NCBI GenBank assembly: GCA_019686145.1 | Contig: JADGHK010000073.1 | Span: 1-8,698 of the forward strand | Direction of reading: 5' to 3' | Origin: Bryobacteraceae bacterium | GTDB taxonomy: Bacteria; Acidobacteriota; Terriglobia; Bryobacterales; Bryobacteraceae | DNA length: 8,698 nucleotides | Shown: positions 1-7,297 of the stretch, one piece after another | Layout: the number at the start of each line of letters is the position of its first letter | Numbering within the stretch: position 1 is the stretch's first letter | The notes under the pieces: generated by a model | Told to the model about the DNA's origin: nothing | Database searches by the model: none | The model's input: only the letters and a program-made list of their open reading frames with translations | Made by a program: the position numbers and the translations under genes

Positions 1-21
1 GCAGAGGGGATTCGACGCTTT

Positions 22-1191
22 TTGAAACCTCTGATCGGGGCGCTGGTGGTGCTACTGGTCGGCGGTCTTCTTGTATGGCGTCTCTACTTATCGCGCCCGC
101 GAGTTCCATCGAACATCGTCGTCCTCAGCGGACGGATTGAGGGCGATGTGTCGGCGATAGCCCCCAAGATTGCCGGCAGGATCCGTGAGATTACGGTTCG
201 TGAAGGCGATCACGTGGAGGCAGGACAACTGCTCGTTGTGCTTGACGATGAGCAGATTCGTGCGCAGGAGGAGCAGGCGAAGGCATCCCTTGCGGCTGCC
301 GAGGCGCGAGTGCGTACGGCCCAACAGCAAATTGCAGTCTTCAACGAGCAGCTTCGGCAATCGCGGATCGCCGTGCAACAGGCTCGCACCGAGGCCGAAG
401 GCCGCGTTCGGGAAGCGGAAGCCAATCTTGCAGCGGCGGAGGCGGAGCTTGCGCAGGCTGAGGCGAACTACGCCATTGCCGCATTTGACCGTGACGCGTA
501 TACGAGGCTTGCAAAAACCGGCGCCGTGTCCGAGCGCCAGGGGCGGCAGGCGGAGTCGAACGCAGCGGCACAGGCAGCCGTAGTCGCGTCGGCCAGAAGG
601 CGCGTGGAAGCCGCCAAGGGAGCTCTTGAAGCTGCTCGGTCCTTGCTCTCGAATCCTGCCATCAGGAGGTCCGAAGCGGTCGCGGTGGAGCGGCAGATTA
701 CGCAGGCGAAAGCGGACGTCTCGGCGAGCCAGGCCGAAGCCGATCGCGCCCGGGCACAGCTGGAAGAGGCGCGCGCGAACCGGGAAGATCTCAATATCGT
801 CGCGCCGTTTGCCGCGACCGTCGCGACGCGGGCGGCTGAGCCGGGTGAGTTTGCCAACGTGGGCATGGCGCTGCTCACGCTGGTCGACCTGACCAAGGTC
901 TATCTGCGGGGCTACGTCCCGGAAGGCGAGATTGGCAAAGTCCGGCTCGATCAGCCGGCCCGGGTCTTTCTGGATTCAGCCCCCGACCGGCCGCTCTCCG
1001 CATACGTCTCCCGCATCGATCCCGAAGCCGCTTTTACGCCAGAGAACACGTACTTCCGTGAAGATCGCGTGAAGCAGGTTGTTGGTGTGAAGCTGCAGCT
1101 CAAGGAGGGGTTTGGTTTTGCCAAACCGGGCATGCCGGCAGATGGCGAGATTCTGGTTGAAGGCACACAATGGCCGAGCGCGAAGCGATAG
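22..1191 (+). CDS. ybhG: HlyD-family periplasmic adaptor (membrane-fusion) subunit of an ABC efflux pump, YbhG-like
   Basis: This is the adaptor that links the inner-membrane ABC transporter to the outer-membrane channel across the periplasm. The N-terminus has one hydrophobic anchor (about residues 4-19). A split lipoyl/barrel region follows: residues 44-76 contain REGDHVEAGQLLVVLD and residues 256-290 contain IVAPFAATVATRAAEPGEF. Between them, about residues 77-255 form a long Ala/Glu/Arg/Gln-rich coiled-coil hairpin. Its tip reads RLAKTGAVS (162-170); L163 and S170 have the spacing of the Leu and Ser in the TolC-contact motif of AcrA/MacA-type adaptors, but the motif's Arg is not in place. 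A beta-barrel domain (290-380) ends in PGMPADGEI. The 389-residue length is within the family range. The TTG start is supported by GAGGGG at 4-9, but its spacing is long (12 bases). The frame is open to base 1, so the true start may lie left of the window. The 3' end overlaps the ATPase gene by 22 bases. The symbol is by family and gene order, not proven orthology. Confidence 0.9.
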   Translation: MKPLIGALVVLLVGGLLVWRLYLSRPRVPSNIVVLSGRIEGDVSAIAPKIAGRIREITVREGDHVEAGQLLVVLDDEQIRAQEEQAKASLAAAEARVRTAQQQIAVFNEQLRQSRIAVQQARTEAEGRVREAEANLAAAEAELAQAEANYAIAAFDRDAYTRLAKTGAVSERQGRQAESNAAAQAAVVASARRRVEAAKGALEAARSLLSNPAIRRSEAVAVERQITQAKADVSASQAEADRARAQLEEARANREDLNIVAPFAATVATRAAEPGEFANVGMALLTLVDLTKVYLRGYVPEGEIGKVRLDQPARVFLDSAPDRPLSAYVSRIDPEAAFTPENTYFREDRVKQVVGVKLQLKEGFGFAKPGMPADGEILVEGTQWPSAKR

Positions 1192-3092
1192 TCATCCGGC
1201 AGCTCCGAAAATCGTACGGCGCGCTTGAGGCGGTCCGCGGCATCGACCTGACGATCCGCGAAGGGGAAATCTTCGGGCTCATCGGGCCGGATGGAGCCGG
1301 AAAGACTTCCGTCTTTCAGATCCTCGGCGGCGTGATGCGCGCGTCTTCGGGCGAAGTGACGTTGTTCGGCGCGAGCCCTCGCGAGGCTCGCTCGTTCACC
1401 GGCTATCTGACTCAGATCTTCAGCCTCTATCAGGACTTGAGCCTGGAAGAGAACCTGCGCTATGTAGGCGAACTGCGGCGTCTGCCCTTGCGCGATATTC
1501 GCGAGCGCGGCATCCGGTACCTCCGCATGTTCGGTATGGATCAGTTTACAGACAGGCTCGCGGGCCGCCTGAGCGGAGGAATGAAGCAGAAGCTCGCGCT
1601 CGCATGCGCGCTCATCCCCGAGCCGAAGATCCTGCTGCTCGACGAGCCGACGACGGGCGTCGATCCCATATCAAGAAGAGAGTTTTGGGATACGCTGGCG
1701 CAACTCTCCGCGTCAGGAATGACGATGGTGGTTGCCACGCCGTACCTGGATGAGGCGGAACGGTGTCATCGCGTCTCCCTGATGCACGACGGCCTGATCC
1801 GGATAACGGGTACGCCTGCGGAGGTCCGCGCAAGCCTGGGTTTGCACAGAATCGAGCTGCGCACGAGCGATCTCGCGAAATCGGAGGCCGCGCTCGCGCA
1901 TGCCGCCGGCATTCATGACGTGCAGCGCTTCGGCGACAGGCTGGACGTTATGGCCGCGGACCCGGATCAGGCAGAGTCGCTCGTGCGCGAGATCATGAAC
2001 CGTACGGGCGTTCAGATTGCGAGTCTCCGCCGGAGCGAGCCGACTCTCGAGAATGCCTTTGTGTCGCTCCTCGCACACTTCGGCGGTGAGATTCCGGAAT
2101 CGAACTTTCCCACGCGGCACGCGCAACAGAAACGGATGGGAGATATTGCGATCGGCGCCCGGGGCCTCACGAAGCGCTATGGGGACTTCTACGCGGTTCG
2201 AGGGGTGAATCTCGAAGTTCGCTACGGCGAAATTTACGGCCTGCTCGGCGCAAACGGGGCGGGGAAGACGACGACGATCAAGATGCTATGCGGCCTGACG
2301 GAACCAACCGGCGGCGAGGCGCAGCTGGCGGGCGAGCGCGGTTCCTTACGCAGCCGCAGAGTTCGCGAGCAGGTTGGCTACATGTCGCAGAAATTCTCGC
2401 TCTATGACGACCTGACCGTCAGCCAGAACCTTGCGTACTTCGCGGGCGTTTATGGGGTTCCGGACACCGAGCGCGCCGAGAAGATGGATTGGGTCCTGAG
2501 ATTTTCAGGGCTGGAAGGCCGCGCCAATCAGGTCACGGGCAGTCTGCCCGGAGGATGGAAGCAGCGCGTGGCCTTTGGCGCCGCCATTATGCACGAGCCC
2601 GCAGTTCTGTTTCTGGACGAGCCGACATCCGGGGTGGATCCGCTGGCCCGGCGCGGATTCTGGCGCGTGATTAACGATCTTGCGGACCGAGGGGCCGCGA
2701 TCCTCGTCACTACGCATTACCTGGAGGAAGCCGAACAGTGCAACCGGCTTGGCTTGATGGTTGCCGGGGAGCTTGTGGCGGAGGGAACGCCGACGGGCAT
2801 CAAGGCGGAGCAGGGAGGGCATCTCATTGAGCTGCGCGTTGACCGCCTGCAGGCAGGACTCGAAGTCCTCAAAGCACGCTTCGAACACTGGCGTGTATCG
2901 CTATTTGGCGATCGGATTCACGTTATCACGGACGACCCGCCAGAGCGCGCCATTCCGGACCTGACGGCGCTGCTCAAAGCCGAAGGGCTCCAGGTGGAGT
3001 ATGCGGCCGAGCGGGAATACTCGCTCGAGGACGTGTTCCTGATTGTCGTAGAGAAGGCGGGGCGAGAGGGCAAGGTCGCAAAGGAGGATTAG
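1170..3092 (+). CDS. ybhF: ABC transporter ATPase with two fused nucleotide-binding domains, YbhF-like
   Basis: This cytoplasmic motor of the pump holds two ABC domains in one 640-residue chain, as in E. coli YbhF. Domain 1 has Walker A GPDGAGKTS (39-47), Q-loop Q82, signature LSGGM (134-138), Walker B ILLLDE (154-159) and D-loop GVD (163-165). Its H-loop position reads ATPYLDEAE, with Pro191 where His is expected. Domain 2 has Walker A GANGAGKTT (360-368), Q-loop Q407, a deviant signature LPGGW (459-463), Walker B VLFLDE (479-484) and a normal H-loop (H516 in TTHYLEEAE). Each domain is followed by a small alpha/beta tail with the 'LEnaF/LEDVF' ending typical of drug-type ABC-2 ATPases. The ATG at 1170 sits inside the 3' end of the adaptor gene, with TGAAGG six bases upstream. 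The stop codon directly abuts the next gene's GTG. The family call is very secure; the substrate is unknown. Confidence 0.96.
   Translation: MAEREAIVIRQLRKSYGALEAVRGIDLTIREGEIFGLIGPDGAGKTSVFQILGGVMRASSGEVTLFGASPREARSFTGYLTQIFSLYQDLSLEENLRYVGELRRLPLRDIRERGIRYLRMFGMDQFTDRLAGRLSGGMKQKLALACALIPEPKILLLDEPTTGVDPISRREFWDTLAQLSASGMTMVVATPYLDEAERCHRVSLMHDGLIRITGTPAEVRASLGLHRIELRTSDLAKSEAALAHAAGIHDVQRFGDRLDVMAADPDQAESLVREIMNRTGVQIASLRRSEPTLENAFVSLLAHFGGEIPESNFPTRHAQQKRMGDIAIGARGLTKRYGDFYAVRGVNLEVRYGEIYGLLGANGAGKTTTIKMLCGLTEPTGGEAQLAGERGSLRSRRVREQVGYMSQKFSLYDDLTVSQNLAYFAGVYGVPDTERAEKMDWVLRFSGLEGRANQVTGSLPGGWKQRVAFGAAIMHEPAVLFLDEPTSGVDPLARRGFWRVINDLADRGAAILVTTHYLEEAEQCNRLGLMVAGELVAEGTPTGIKAEQGGHLIELRVDRLQAGLEVLKARFEHWRVSLFGDRIHVITDDPPERAIPDLTALLKAEGLQVEYAAEREYSLEDVFLIVVEKAGREGKVAKED
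3081..3087 (+). promoter_or_regulatory. Strong ribosome-binding site for the first permease
   Basis: AAGGAGG lies within the last codons of the ATPase gene, five bases before the GTG at 3093. It fixes the GTG as the start of the first permease and implies that ribosomes ending on the ATPase reload directly onto the permease. Confidence 0.85.
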
Positions 3093-4196
3093 GTGCGTGT
3101 TCTCGCGCAGGCTCGCAAGGAACTGACGCAATTTCTACGAGACCGGCTCGCGCTGGCGCTGGCGCTATTGCTGCCGGTTCTGTTGATGCTCCTTATGGGC
3201 TCGGCGATCTCCCTTACGCCGACTGACATGCCCATTGGTGTGCGGGACTACGACAACTCGGAGGAGTCACGGAGCCTCATTGAGGCGTTGAACGCATCCT
3301 TGGTATTCAGGGTCGTGGACGTTCCGCTGGACTGGTCGCCTGAACGGGCTTTTGAAACGAAGACCGTTCGCGCGATGGTCATCATCCCGGAACACTTTTC
3401 ACGCGACCTGCTGCGGGGGAGCGGGGCGGAGGTCCAGGCCATCGTGGACGCAACCGACACGAACACCGCTACGCAGGTCCGCGGCTACTTCGGCCAGGTT
3501 GTCGGGGCGTTCGCCGCCCGGTGGAACGGTGTCCAGCGGCAGGGTCCGGTTCAGCTCGAGATACGCCTGTGGTACAACCCAGGCAGGGAGTCACGAAAAT
3601 TCTTCGGCCCCGGCGCTTTTGTATTTGTCCTATCGATCTTCCCTCCGCTGCTTGCTGCTCTCGCAATGTCGAAGGAGAACGAGCTCAAGACAATCACTCA
3701 GGTTTATGTTTCAAGTATCACTGCTGCCGAGTACTTGCTGGGGAAGATTGCCGCGTACATGGCGATTACAGCGGCGGCCTGGGTCATCTCGCTTACTGTG
3801 GCGGTCTTCGTATTCGGATTGCGATTTGCCGGCGACCCTACGCCGTTTCTTGCCGGAAGCGTTTTCTATCTGTTCACGTCGGTGAGCTTCGGAGTGATGG
3901 TGGGAGCCGCCATGCCGAACCAGGCGGTCGCTGTCCAGGCTGTGGCGATCGGCGGTTTCCTTTCCTCGTTCCTGCTTTCGGGCTTGATCTTTCCGGTCCA
4001 GAACATTCCGGAAACCATCCGGTGGATCTCCTACGTGGTTCAGGCACGGTATTTCATCGAAGTGTCGCGCGACGCATTCCTGCAAGGAGGCGGCTGGCCG
4101 GCGATGAGCGTTCCGGTGCTGATGATCGCTGTTCTGGGCATGCTTTACTTCCTGATTGCGTGGTGGAACTTGCGGCAGATGCAGGTGAAGGCATGA
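3093..4196 (+). CDS. ybhS: ABC-2 type permease, first of a pair, YbhS-like
   Basis: This is an inner-membrane subunit expected to pair with the second permease to form the export path. The 367-residue protein has the ABC-2 layout. A short cytosolic N-terminus (VLAQARKELTQFLRDR) leads into TM1 (about 20-40). A large periplasmic domain (about 41-170) ends with the conserved-type LWYNPGRESRKFFGPG. A C-terminal membrane block has TM segments near 172-192, 217-242, 250-271, 280-301 and 339-358. The GTG start is set by an excellent ribosome-binding site. The stop overlaps the next start as ATGA. The cytosolic segment after TM2 reads KENELKTITQVYVSSITAAEY (194-214, about). This keeps the Glu-rich start but lacks the usual Gly-Thr-x-Glu-x-Leu and Thr-Pro of ABC-2 permeases, all of which the partner retains. 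A different frame runs open across much of this gene but is not coding here. Assignment as YbhS rather than YbhR rests on order. Confidence 0.92.
   Translation: MRVLAQARKELTQFLRDRLALALALLLPVLLMLLMGSAISLTPTDMPIGVRDYDNSEESRSLIEALNASLVFRVVDVPLDWSPERAFETKTVRAMVIIPEHFSRDLLRGSGAEVQAIVDATDTNTATQVRGYFGQVVGAFAARWNGVQRQGPVQLEIRLWYNPGRESRKFFGPGAFVFVLSIFPPLLAALAMSKENELKTITQVYVSSITAAEYLLGKIAAYMAITAAAWVISLTVAVFVFGLRFAGDPTPFLAGSVFYLFTSVSFGVMVGAAMPNQAVAVQAVAIGGFLSSFLLSGLIFPVQNIPETIRWISYVVQARYFIEVSRDAFLQGGGWPAMSVPVLMIAVLGMLYFLIAWWNLRQMQVKA
4183..4190 (+). promoter_or_regulatory. Ribosome-binding site that sets the start of the second permease
   Basis: AGGTGAAG lies just before the ATG at 4193, with five bases between AGGTG and the start. 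The reading frame of the second permease is open for another 224 codons upstream, so this site, the family alignment and the ATGA overlap together place the start at 4193. Confidence 0.65.
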
Positions 4197-5302
4197 AGCG
4201 GTTCCGCGCGATGTTCCGGAAGGAAGTGAACCAGGTCAGAGCGGACCGAAGGCTGGCGTTCTCCTTGATTGTGCCTCCGCTCTTACAGGTCCTGTTGTTC
4301 GGCTTTGCGCTGGACGTCGAGGTAAACGAGCTGAGAATCGGCGTCGTGGATCCGAGCCGCAGCGCCGAGAGCCGCGAGCTGGTTGCCAGCATCACGAGCA
4401 ATCCCGTCTTTCAGCTCCGGGGCTACTACGCCTCGATCCACGAACTCGAGGACGACCTGAATCGCGGACGGCTGGATGTCGGGCTTGTGATTCCCGTCGA
4501 CTTCGCAAAGGATCGCGTGCGCGAAAGAAGCGTGCGCGTGCAGTTGATTCTCAATGCCGTGAACGCCAACACAGCTACGATCTCGGAGGGCTACGTCCGC
4601 GCCCTGATTTCGGCCTATAACGCCCAGGTCACGGGTGTCCCGGGAAAGGTGCAGGACGGGCCGCTCACCGCTGACGTCACCTTTTTGTACAACCCGGGGC
4701 TTGTGACCTCCTGGTATATCGTGACGGGTGTCTTCGGCGTTCTGCTGGTTCTGAATGCGTCCATTGTCGCGGTCGCCGCAATGATCAAGGAGAAGGAGAC
4801 TGGAACCGTTGAGCAGTTGCTGATGACTCCTGCCAGTTCCACGGAAGTGATCGCTGCGAAGATGGCGCCGCTGTTCATCCTGCTGCTCGGTATGGCCACG
4901 GTCGTGATTGTCGTGGCGAAGGCTGTCTTTGATGTTCCGATGCGCGGAAACATCGCGCTGCTTGCCAGCGCCGCGGCGCTCTGTCTGCTGACGGGCATTG
5001 CGCTTGGGACGCTGCTGTCGACGGTATCGGCATCGGCGCAGCAAGCTCAGCTGCTCGCGCTCTTCATCAATCCTCCGATGGCCACCCTTTCCGGCGCCCT
5101 GACGCCCATCGAGGCGATGCCGAAGTGGTTGCAGCCGGTGACACTCATCAACCCGATACGACACTTCGGGGAAATCTCGCGAGGCATTCTGGTAAAGGGC
5201 GCGGGCCTGGCTGAGCTGTACCCGAACTTTCTCGCGCTAACCGGATTTGCATTCATCCTGCTTGCGATCAGCGTCTGGCGCTTTCGCAAACAACTGACTT
5301 AG
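4193..5302 (+). CDS. ybhR: ABC-2 type permease, second of a pair, YbhR-like
   Basis: This 369-residue inner-membrane protein is the second half of the export path. The N-terminus MKRFRAMFRKEVNQVRADRR leads to TM1 (about 21-40, with the typical PPLLQVLLFGFAL). A periplasmic domain (41-170) starts with the family-typical IGVVDPSRSAESRELV and ends in FLYNPGLVTSWYIVTG. The membrane block has TM segments near 172-197, 224-245, 255-275, 284-305 and 343-362. The cytosolic coupling segment is canonical: EKETGTVEQLLMTP (200-213). The reading frame stays open far upstream (from 3521), but those residues lie inside the first permease in another frame and do not look like protein of this family. The ATG at 4193 gives the normal family length, has a ribosome-binding site and overlaps the previous stop by four bases. 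The channel gene begins 12 bases after the stop. Confidence 0.94.
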   Translation: MKRFRAMFRKEVNQVRADRRLAFSLIVPPLLQVLLFGFALDVEVNELRIGVVDPSRSAESRELVASITSNPVFQLRGYYASIHELEDDLNRGRLDVGLVIPVDFAKDRVRERSVRVQLILNAVNANTATISEGYVRALISAYNAQVTGVPGKVQDGPLTADVTFLYNPGLVTSWYIVTGVFGVLLVLNASIVAVAAMIKEKETGTVEQLLMTPASSTEVIAAKMAPLFILLLGMATVVIVVAKAVFDVPMRGNIALLASAAALCLLTGIALGTLLSTVSASAQQAQLLALFINPPMATLSGALTPIEAMPKWLQPVTLINPIRHFGEISRGILVKGAGLAELYPNFLALTGFAFILLAISVWRFRKQLT

Positions 5303-5314
5303 GAGATTCCTGCA

Positions 5315-6835
5315 ATGAGGCTCTGTCAGATAAGGATCGTGGTGTGCCTGACGGCGATTGGAACTGCGCGCGCGCAACTGGGGGTGCCTGCGGATACCAG
5401 TCCCGGCCCATCGGCTGCTCAGTTGCCCCTGTCAGGGCGGACGACCGCAAATGGGGCCGTCACTGCGGTTCAGAATCCGGCGCCCGGAGCGACCGCGACG
5501 GTGAATACTTTGAACCCCGTGCTGGAAGTCCAAGGCGCGTATGCGGGCAGCGTTCCCCAAGGCGTCGCGACGGGCGAAGTTCTGCCCCTCACTCTTCGCG
5601 AAGCGATCCGGCGGGGGATTGAATTCAACCTTGGCTCTATGGGCTTCTCAAACGCAGTGCGGCAGGCGCGCGGACAGGCGATCGTGAGCCGGAGCGCCCT
5701 TCTGCCAAACATCCACGGCAACCTGCGCGAGACACTGCAGAAGATTAATCTGGCGGCGCTGGGGGTACGGAGTCCGTTAATACCTCCGGTCGTCGGCCCC
5801 TTCAATTACTTTGATCTGCGGGCAACCCTCACGCAAACCCTGTTCGACCTGACGAGCCTGAACAACTATCGAGCCAGCAAGGAGACGGCAGCCGCGGCTG
5901 AATACCTCATGGCAGACGCCAGGGACGTCATCGTGCTCGCCGTCGTCGGCGCATACCTTCAGGCGGTGGCGGCGCAATCCCGCGTCGACGCGGCCCGGGC
6001 CCAGCTCGAAACGGCGCGCGCCCTGTTCGAGCAGGCGGAGCAGCAGAGCAGGGAGGGACTCATTGCCCGTGTCGACGCCAACCGCAGCAGAGTGGAGATG
6101 CAAACGCAGGAGCAGCGTTTAATCACGCTCGAAAATGATCTTGCAAAGCAGAAGCTGAACCTGGCGAGGATGATCGGCCTCCCGCCCGGGCAGCAGTTTA
6201 TGATCTCGGACCCGATGCCGGAATCCACTGTGCCGCCTCCGACTTTCGACGAAGCGCTGAGGCGCGCCTTTGAATCGCGGGCGGATCTCCGAGCCGCGGA
6301 GGCGCAGTTGCGCGCGGCGGAACGAATCCGGGCAGCGGCGCGGGCGGAGCGCTTTCCCACTCTGTCTTTTTCAGCCGACTACGGAGCCATCGGAACGAAT
6401 CCGTCATGGGCCGGATCGACCTACACCGTCACCGGAAATCTGCGGATCCCGATCTGGCAGGGCGGCCGCGCCGCGGGGAGCATTGATCAGGCCTCGGCAG
6501 CATTAGAGCAGCGGCGGGCTGAATTAGCCGACATCCGCGCGCGCATCGACCAGGAGATTCGAACGGCTTTTCTGGACCTCGAAAGCGCCGCAAACCAAAT
6601 TCGCGTCGCCGAAAGCAACCGGGACGTGGCAAGGCAGAATCTCGATCTGACGCGGCAGCGCTTCGAAGCCGGTGTGGCTGATACGGCAGAGCTTGTGCAG
6701 GCTCAGGAGACGCTTGCGACCGCGGAGCATGATCTGATCACCAGCGCCTTCAGTCACGGACTGGCGAAAGCGGAGCTCGCGCGGGCGATGGGGCGGGCGG
6801 AGGAGACGATCGTCCAAATGCTGGGGATCAAGTGA
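5315..6835 (+). CDS. TolC-family outer-membrane efflux channel
   Basis: This is the outer-membrane exit duct, expected to form a trimer that docks on the adaptor hairpin. A signal peptide ends at GTARA|Q (cleavage after residue 20). Residues 21 to about 90 are Pro/Ala/Gly/Thr-rich, low in complexity and probably unstructured. The first OEP repeat starts at LTLREAIRRGIEFN (92-105) with a beta segment near 165-188 (YFDLRATLTQTLFDLTSLNN) and long helices to about 290. The second repeat starts at TFDEALRRAFESRADLRAAE (310-329), with its beta segment near 366-388 (LRIPIWQGGRAAG) and helices to 495. The internal repeat and the ending RFEAGVADTAELVQAQ...AKAELARAMG are classic for the family. No usable lipobox surrounds C4 or C11, so it is probably not a lipoprotein. 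The ATG has AGGAG at 5301-5305, nine bases upstream and overlapping the previous stop. Its place in the operon argues for a dedicated partner of this pump. Confidence 0.95.
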   Translation: MRLCQIRIVVCLTAIGTARAQLGVPADTSPGPSAAQLPLSGRTTANGAVTAVQNPAPGATATVNTLNPVLEVQGAYAGSVPQGVATGEVLPLTLREAIRRGIEFNLGSMGFSNAVRQARGQAIVSRSALLPNIHGNLRETLQKINLAALGVRSPLIPPVVGPFNYFDLRATLTQTLFDLTSLNNYRASKETAAAAEYLMADARDVIVLAVVGAYLQAVAAQSRVDAARAQLETARALFEQAEQQSREGLIARVDANRSRVEMQTQEQRLITLENDLAKQKLNLARMIGLPPGQQFMISDPMPESTVPPPTFDEALRRAFESRADLRAAEAQLRAAERIRAAARAERFPTLSFSADYGAIGTNPSWAGSTYTVTGNLRIPIWQGGRAAGSIDQASAALEQRRAELADIRARIDQEIRTAFLDLESAANQIRVAESNRDVARQNLDLTRQRFEAGVADTAELVQAQETLATAEHDLITSAFSHGLAKAELARAMGRAEETIVQMLGIK

Positions 6836-6860
6836 TTCGCGCAGCGGGCATTATGATGAA

Positions 6861-6867
6861 GGGAGGG
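6861..6867 (+). promoter_or_regulatory. Ribosome-binding site of the DUF488 gene
   Basis: GGGAGGG is followed by seven bases and the ATG at 6875. Its strength suggests the gene is translated in its own right. The 39-base gap after the channel gene holds no visible terminator hairpin, so the mRNA probably comes from the pump operon. Confidence 0.7.
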
Positions 6868-6874
6868 TGGCGGC

Positions 6875-7240
6875 ATGATCCATCTTCACCGGATCTATGA
6901 TCAAGGTGTTATCCCGAAGGGGCAGTGCTTCCTGGTGGAACGGCTTTGGCCGCGGGGCATCAGGAAGGAAGACCTGAAGCTGGACGGCTGGCTCAAGGAA
7001 GCCGCGCCCAGCACTGAGCTCCGGCGCTGGTTCAGCCACGATCCGGCGAAGTGGGCGGAGTTCAAGAAGCGGTACTTTGCTGAACTGGACAGCCGTCCGG
7101 AGGCCTGGGCGCCGCTGGTGTCTGCTGCATCTCGCGGTCCTGTCGTTTTCCTCTACAGCTCCAAAGACACCGAGCACAACAACGCAGTCGCCCTCAAAGC
7201 CTACGTGGAATCGAAATTGAAGCACGGCAAAGCGGAGTGA
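6875..7240 (+). CDS. yeaO: DUF488 family protein, YeaO-like, function unknown
   Basis: This 121-residue soluble protein has no signal peptide or membrane segment. It matches the pattern I recall for E. coli YeaO and other DUF488 proteins along its whole length: a start like HRIYDQG (5-11), VERLWPRGIRKEDLKLDGW (21-39) with the hallmark WPRG, KEAAPSTELRRWFSHDPAKWAEF (41-63) with Pro-Ser and the Phe-x-His segment, and a C-terminal VVFLYSSKDTEHNNA (90-104) with the family's LYS(A/S)KD and His-Asn. The family has no firmly established biochemical function that I can name, so I give none. Length is normal and all hallmark motifs are present, so it is intact. Position 39 bases after the pump operon suggests co-transcription, but DUF488 genes occur in many contexts, so a role in efflux is not implied. 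The symbol is by family resemblance. Confidence 0.88.
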   Translation: MIHLHRIYDQGVIPKGQCFLVERLWPRGIRKEDLKLDGWLKEAAPSTELRRWFSHDPAKWAEFKKRYFAELDSRPEAWAPLVSAASRGPVVFLYSSKDTEHNNAVALKAYVESKLKHGKAE

Positions 7241-7251
7241 GCCAACGCCGG

Positions 7252-7281
7252 TTGACAGTATATTCAGATACTAAAGATAAT
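7252..7281 (+). promoter_or_regulatory. Near-consensus sigma-70 promoter upstream of the ROK regulator
   Basis: A perfect TTGACA (7252-7257) is followed, 18 bases later, by GATAAT (7276-7281), which matches TATAAT at five of six positions. The spacer is AT-rich in an otherwise GC-rich window, and contains AGATA twice nine bases apart (7266-7270 and 7275-7279), possibly part of an operator. Transcription would start near 7288, only about ten bases before the ATG at 7298. This makes the ROK gene its own transcription unit, separate from the pump operon. Confidence 0.7.
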
Positions 7282-7297
7282 CGGGAAAAGCCTTGCC

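Noticed and set aside
3521..4192. A plus-strand open frame of 224 codons running into the second permease in frame, which would give a 593-residue protein.
   Set aside because: It lies wholly inside the first permease in another frame, its translation is Arg/Gly/Cys-rich and has no membrane or family pattern, and the second permease has a proper start with a ribosome-binding site at 4193.
4283..5164. A 293-codon minus-strand open frame opposite the second permease.
   Set aside because: The translation is rich in Arg, His, Gln and Asp with no recognisable fold, and the plus strand is clearly a permease. It is a codon-bias shadow in GC-rich DNA.
7261..7281. A palindromic operator for the ROK regulator over its own promoter.
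   Set aside because: Comparing the segment with its reverse complement gives few matching positions. Only a short direct repeat (AGATA twice) remains, which is weak evidence.
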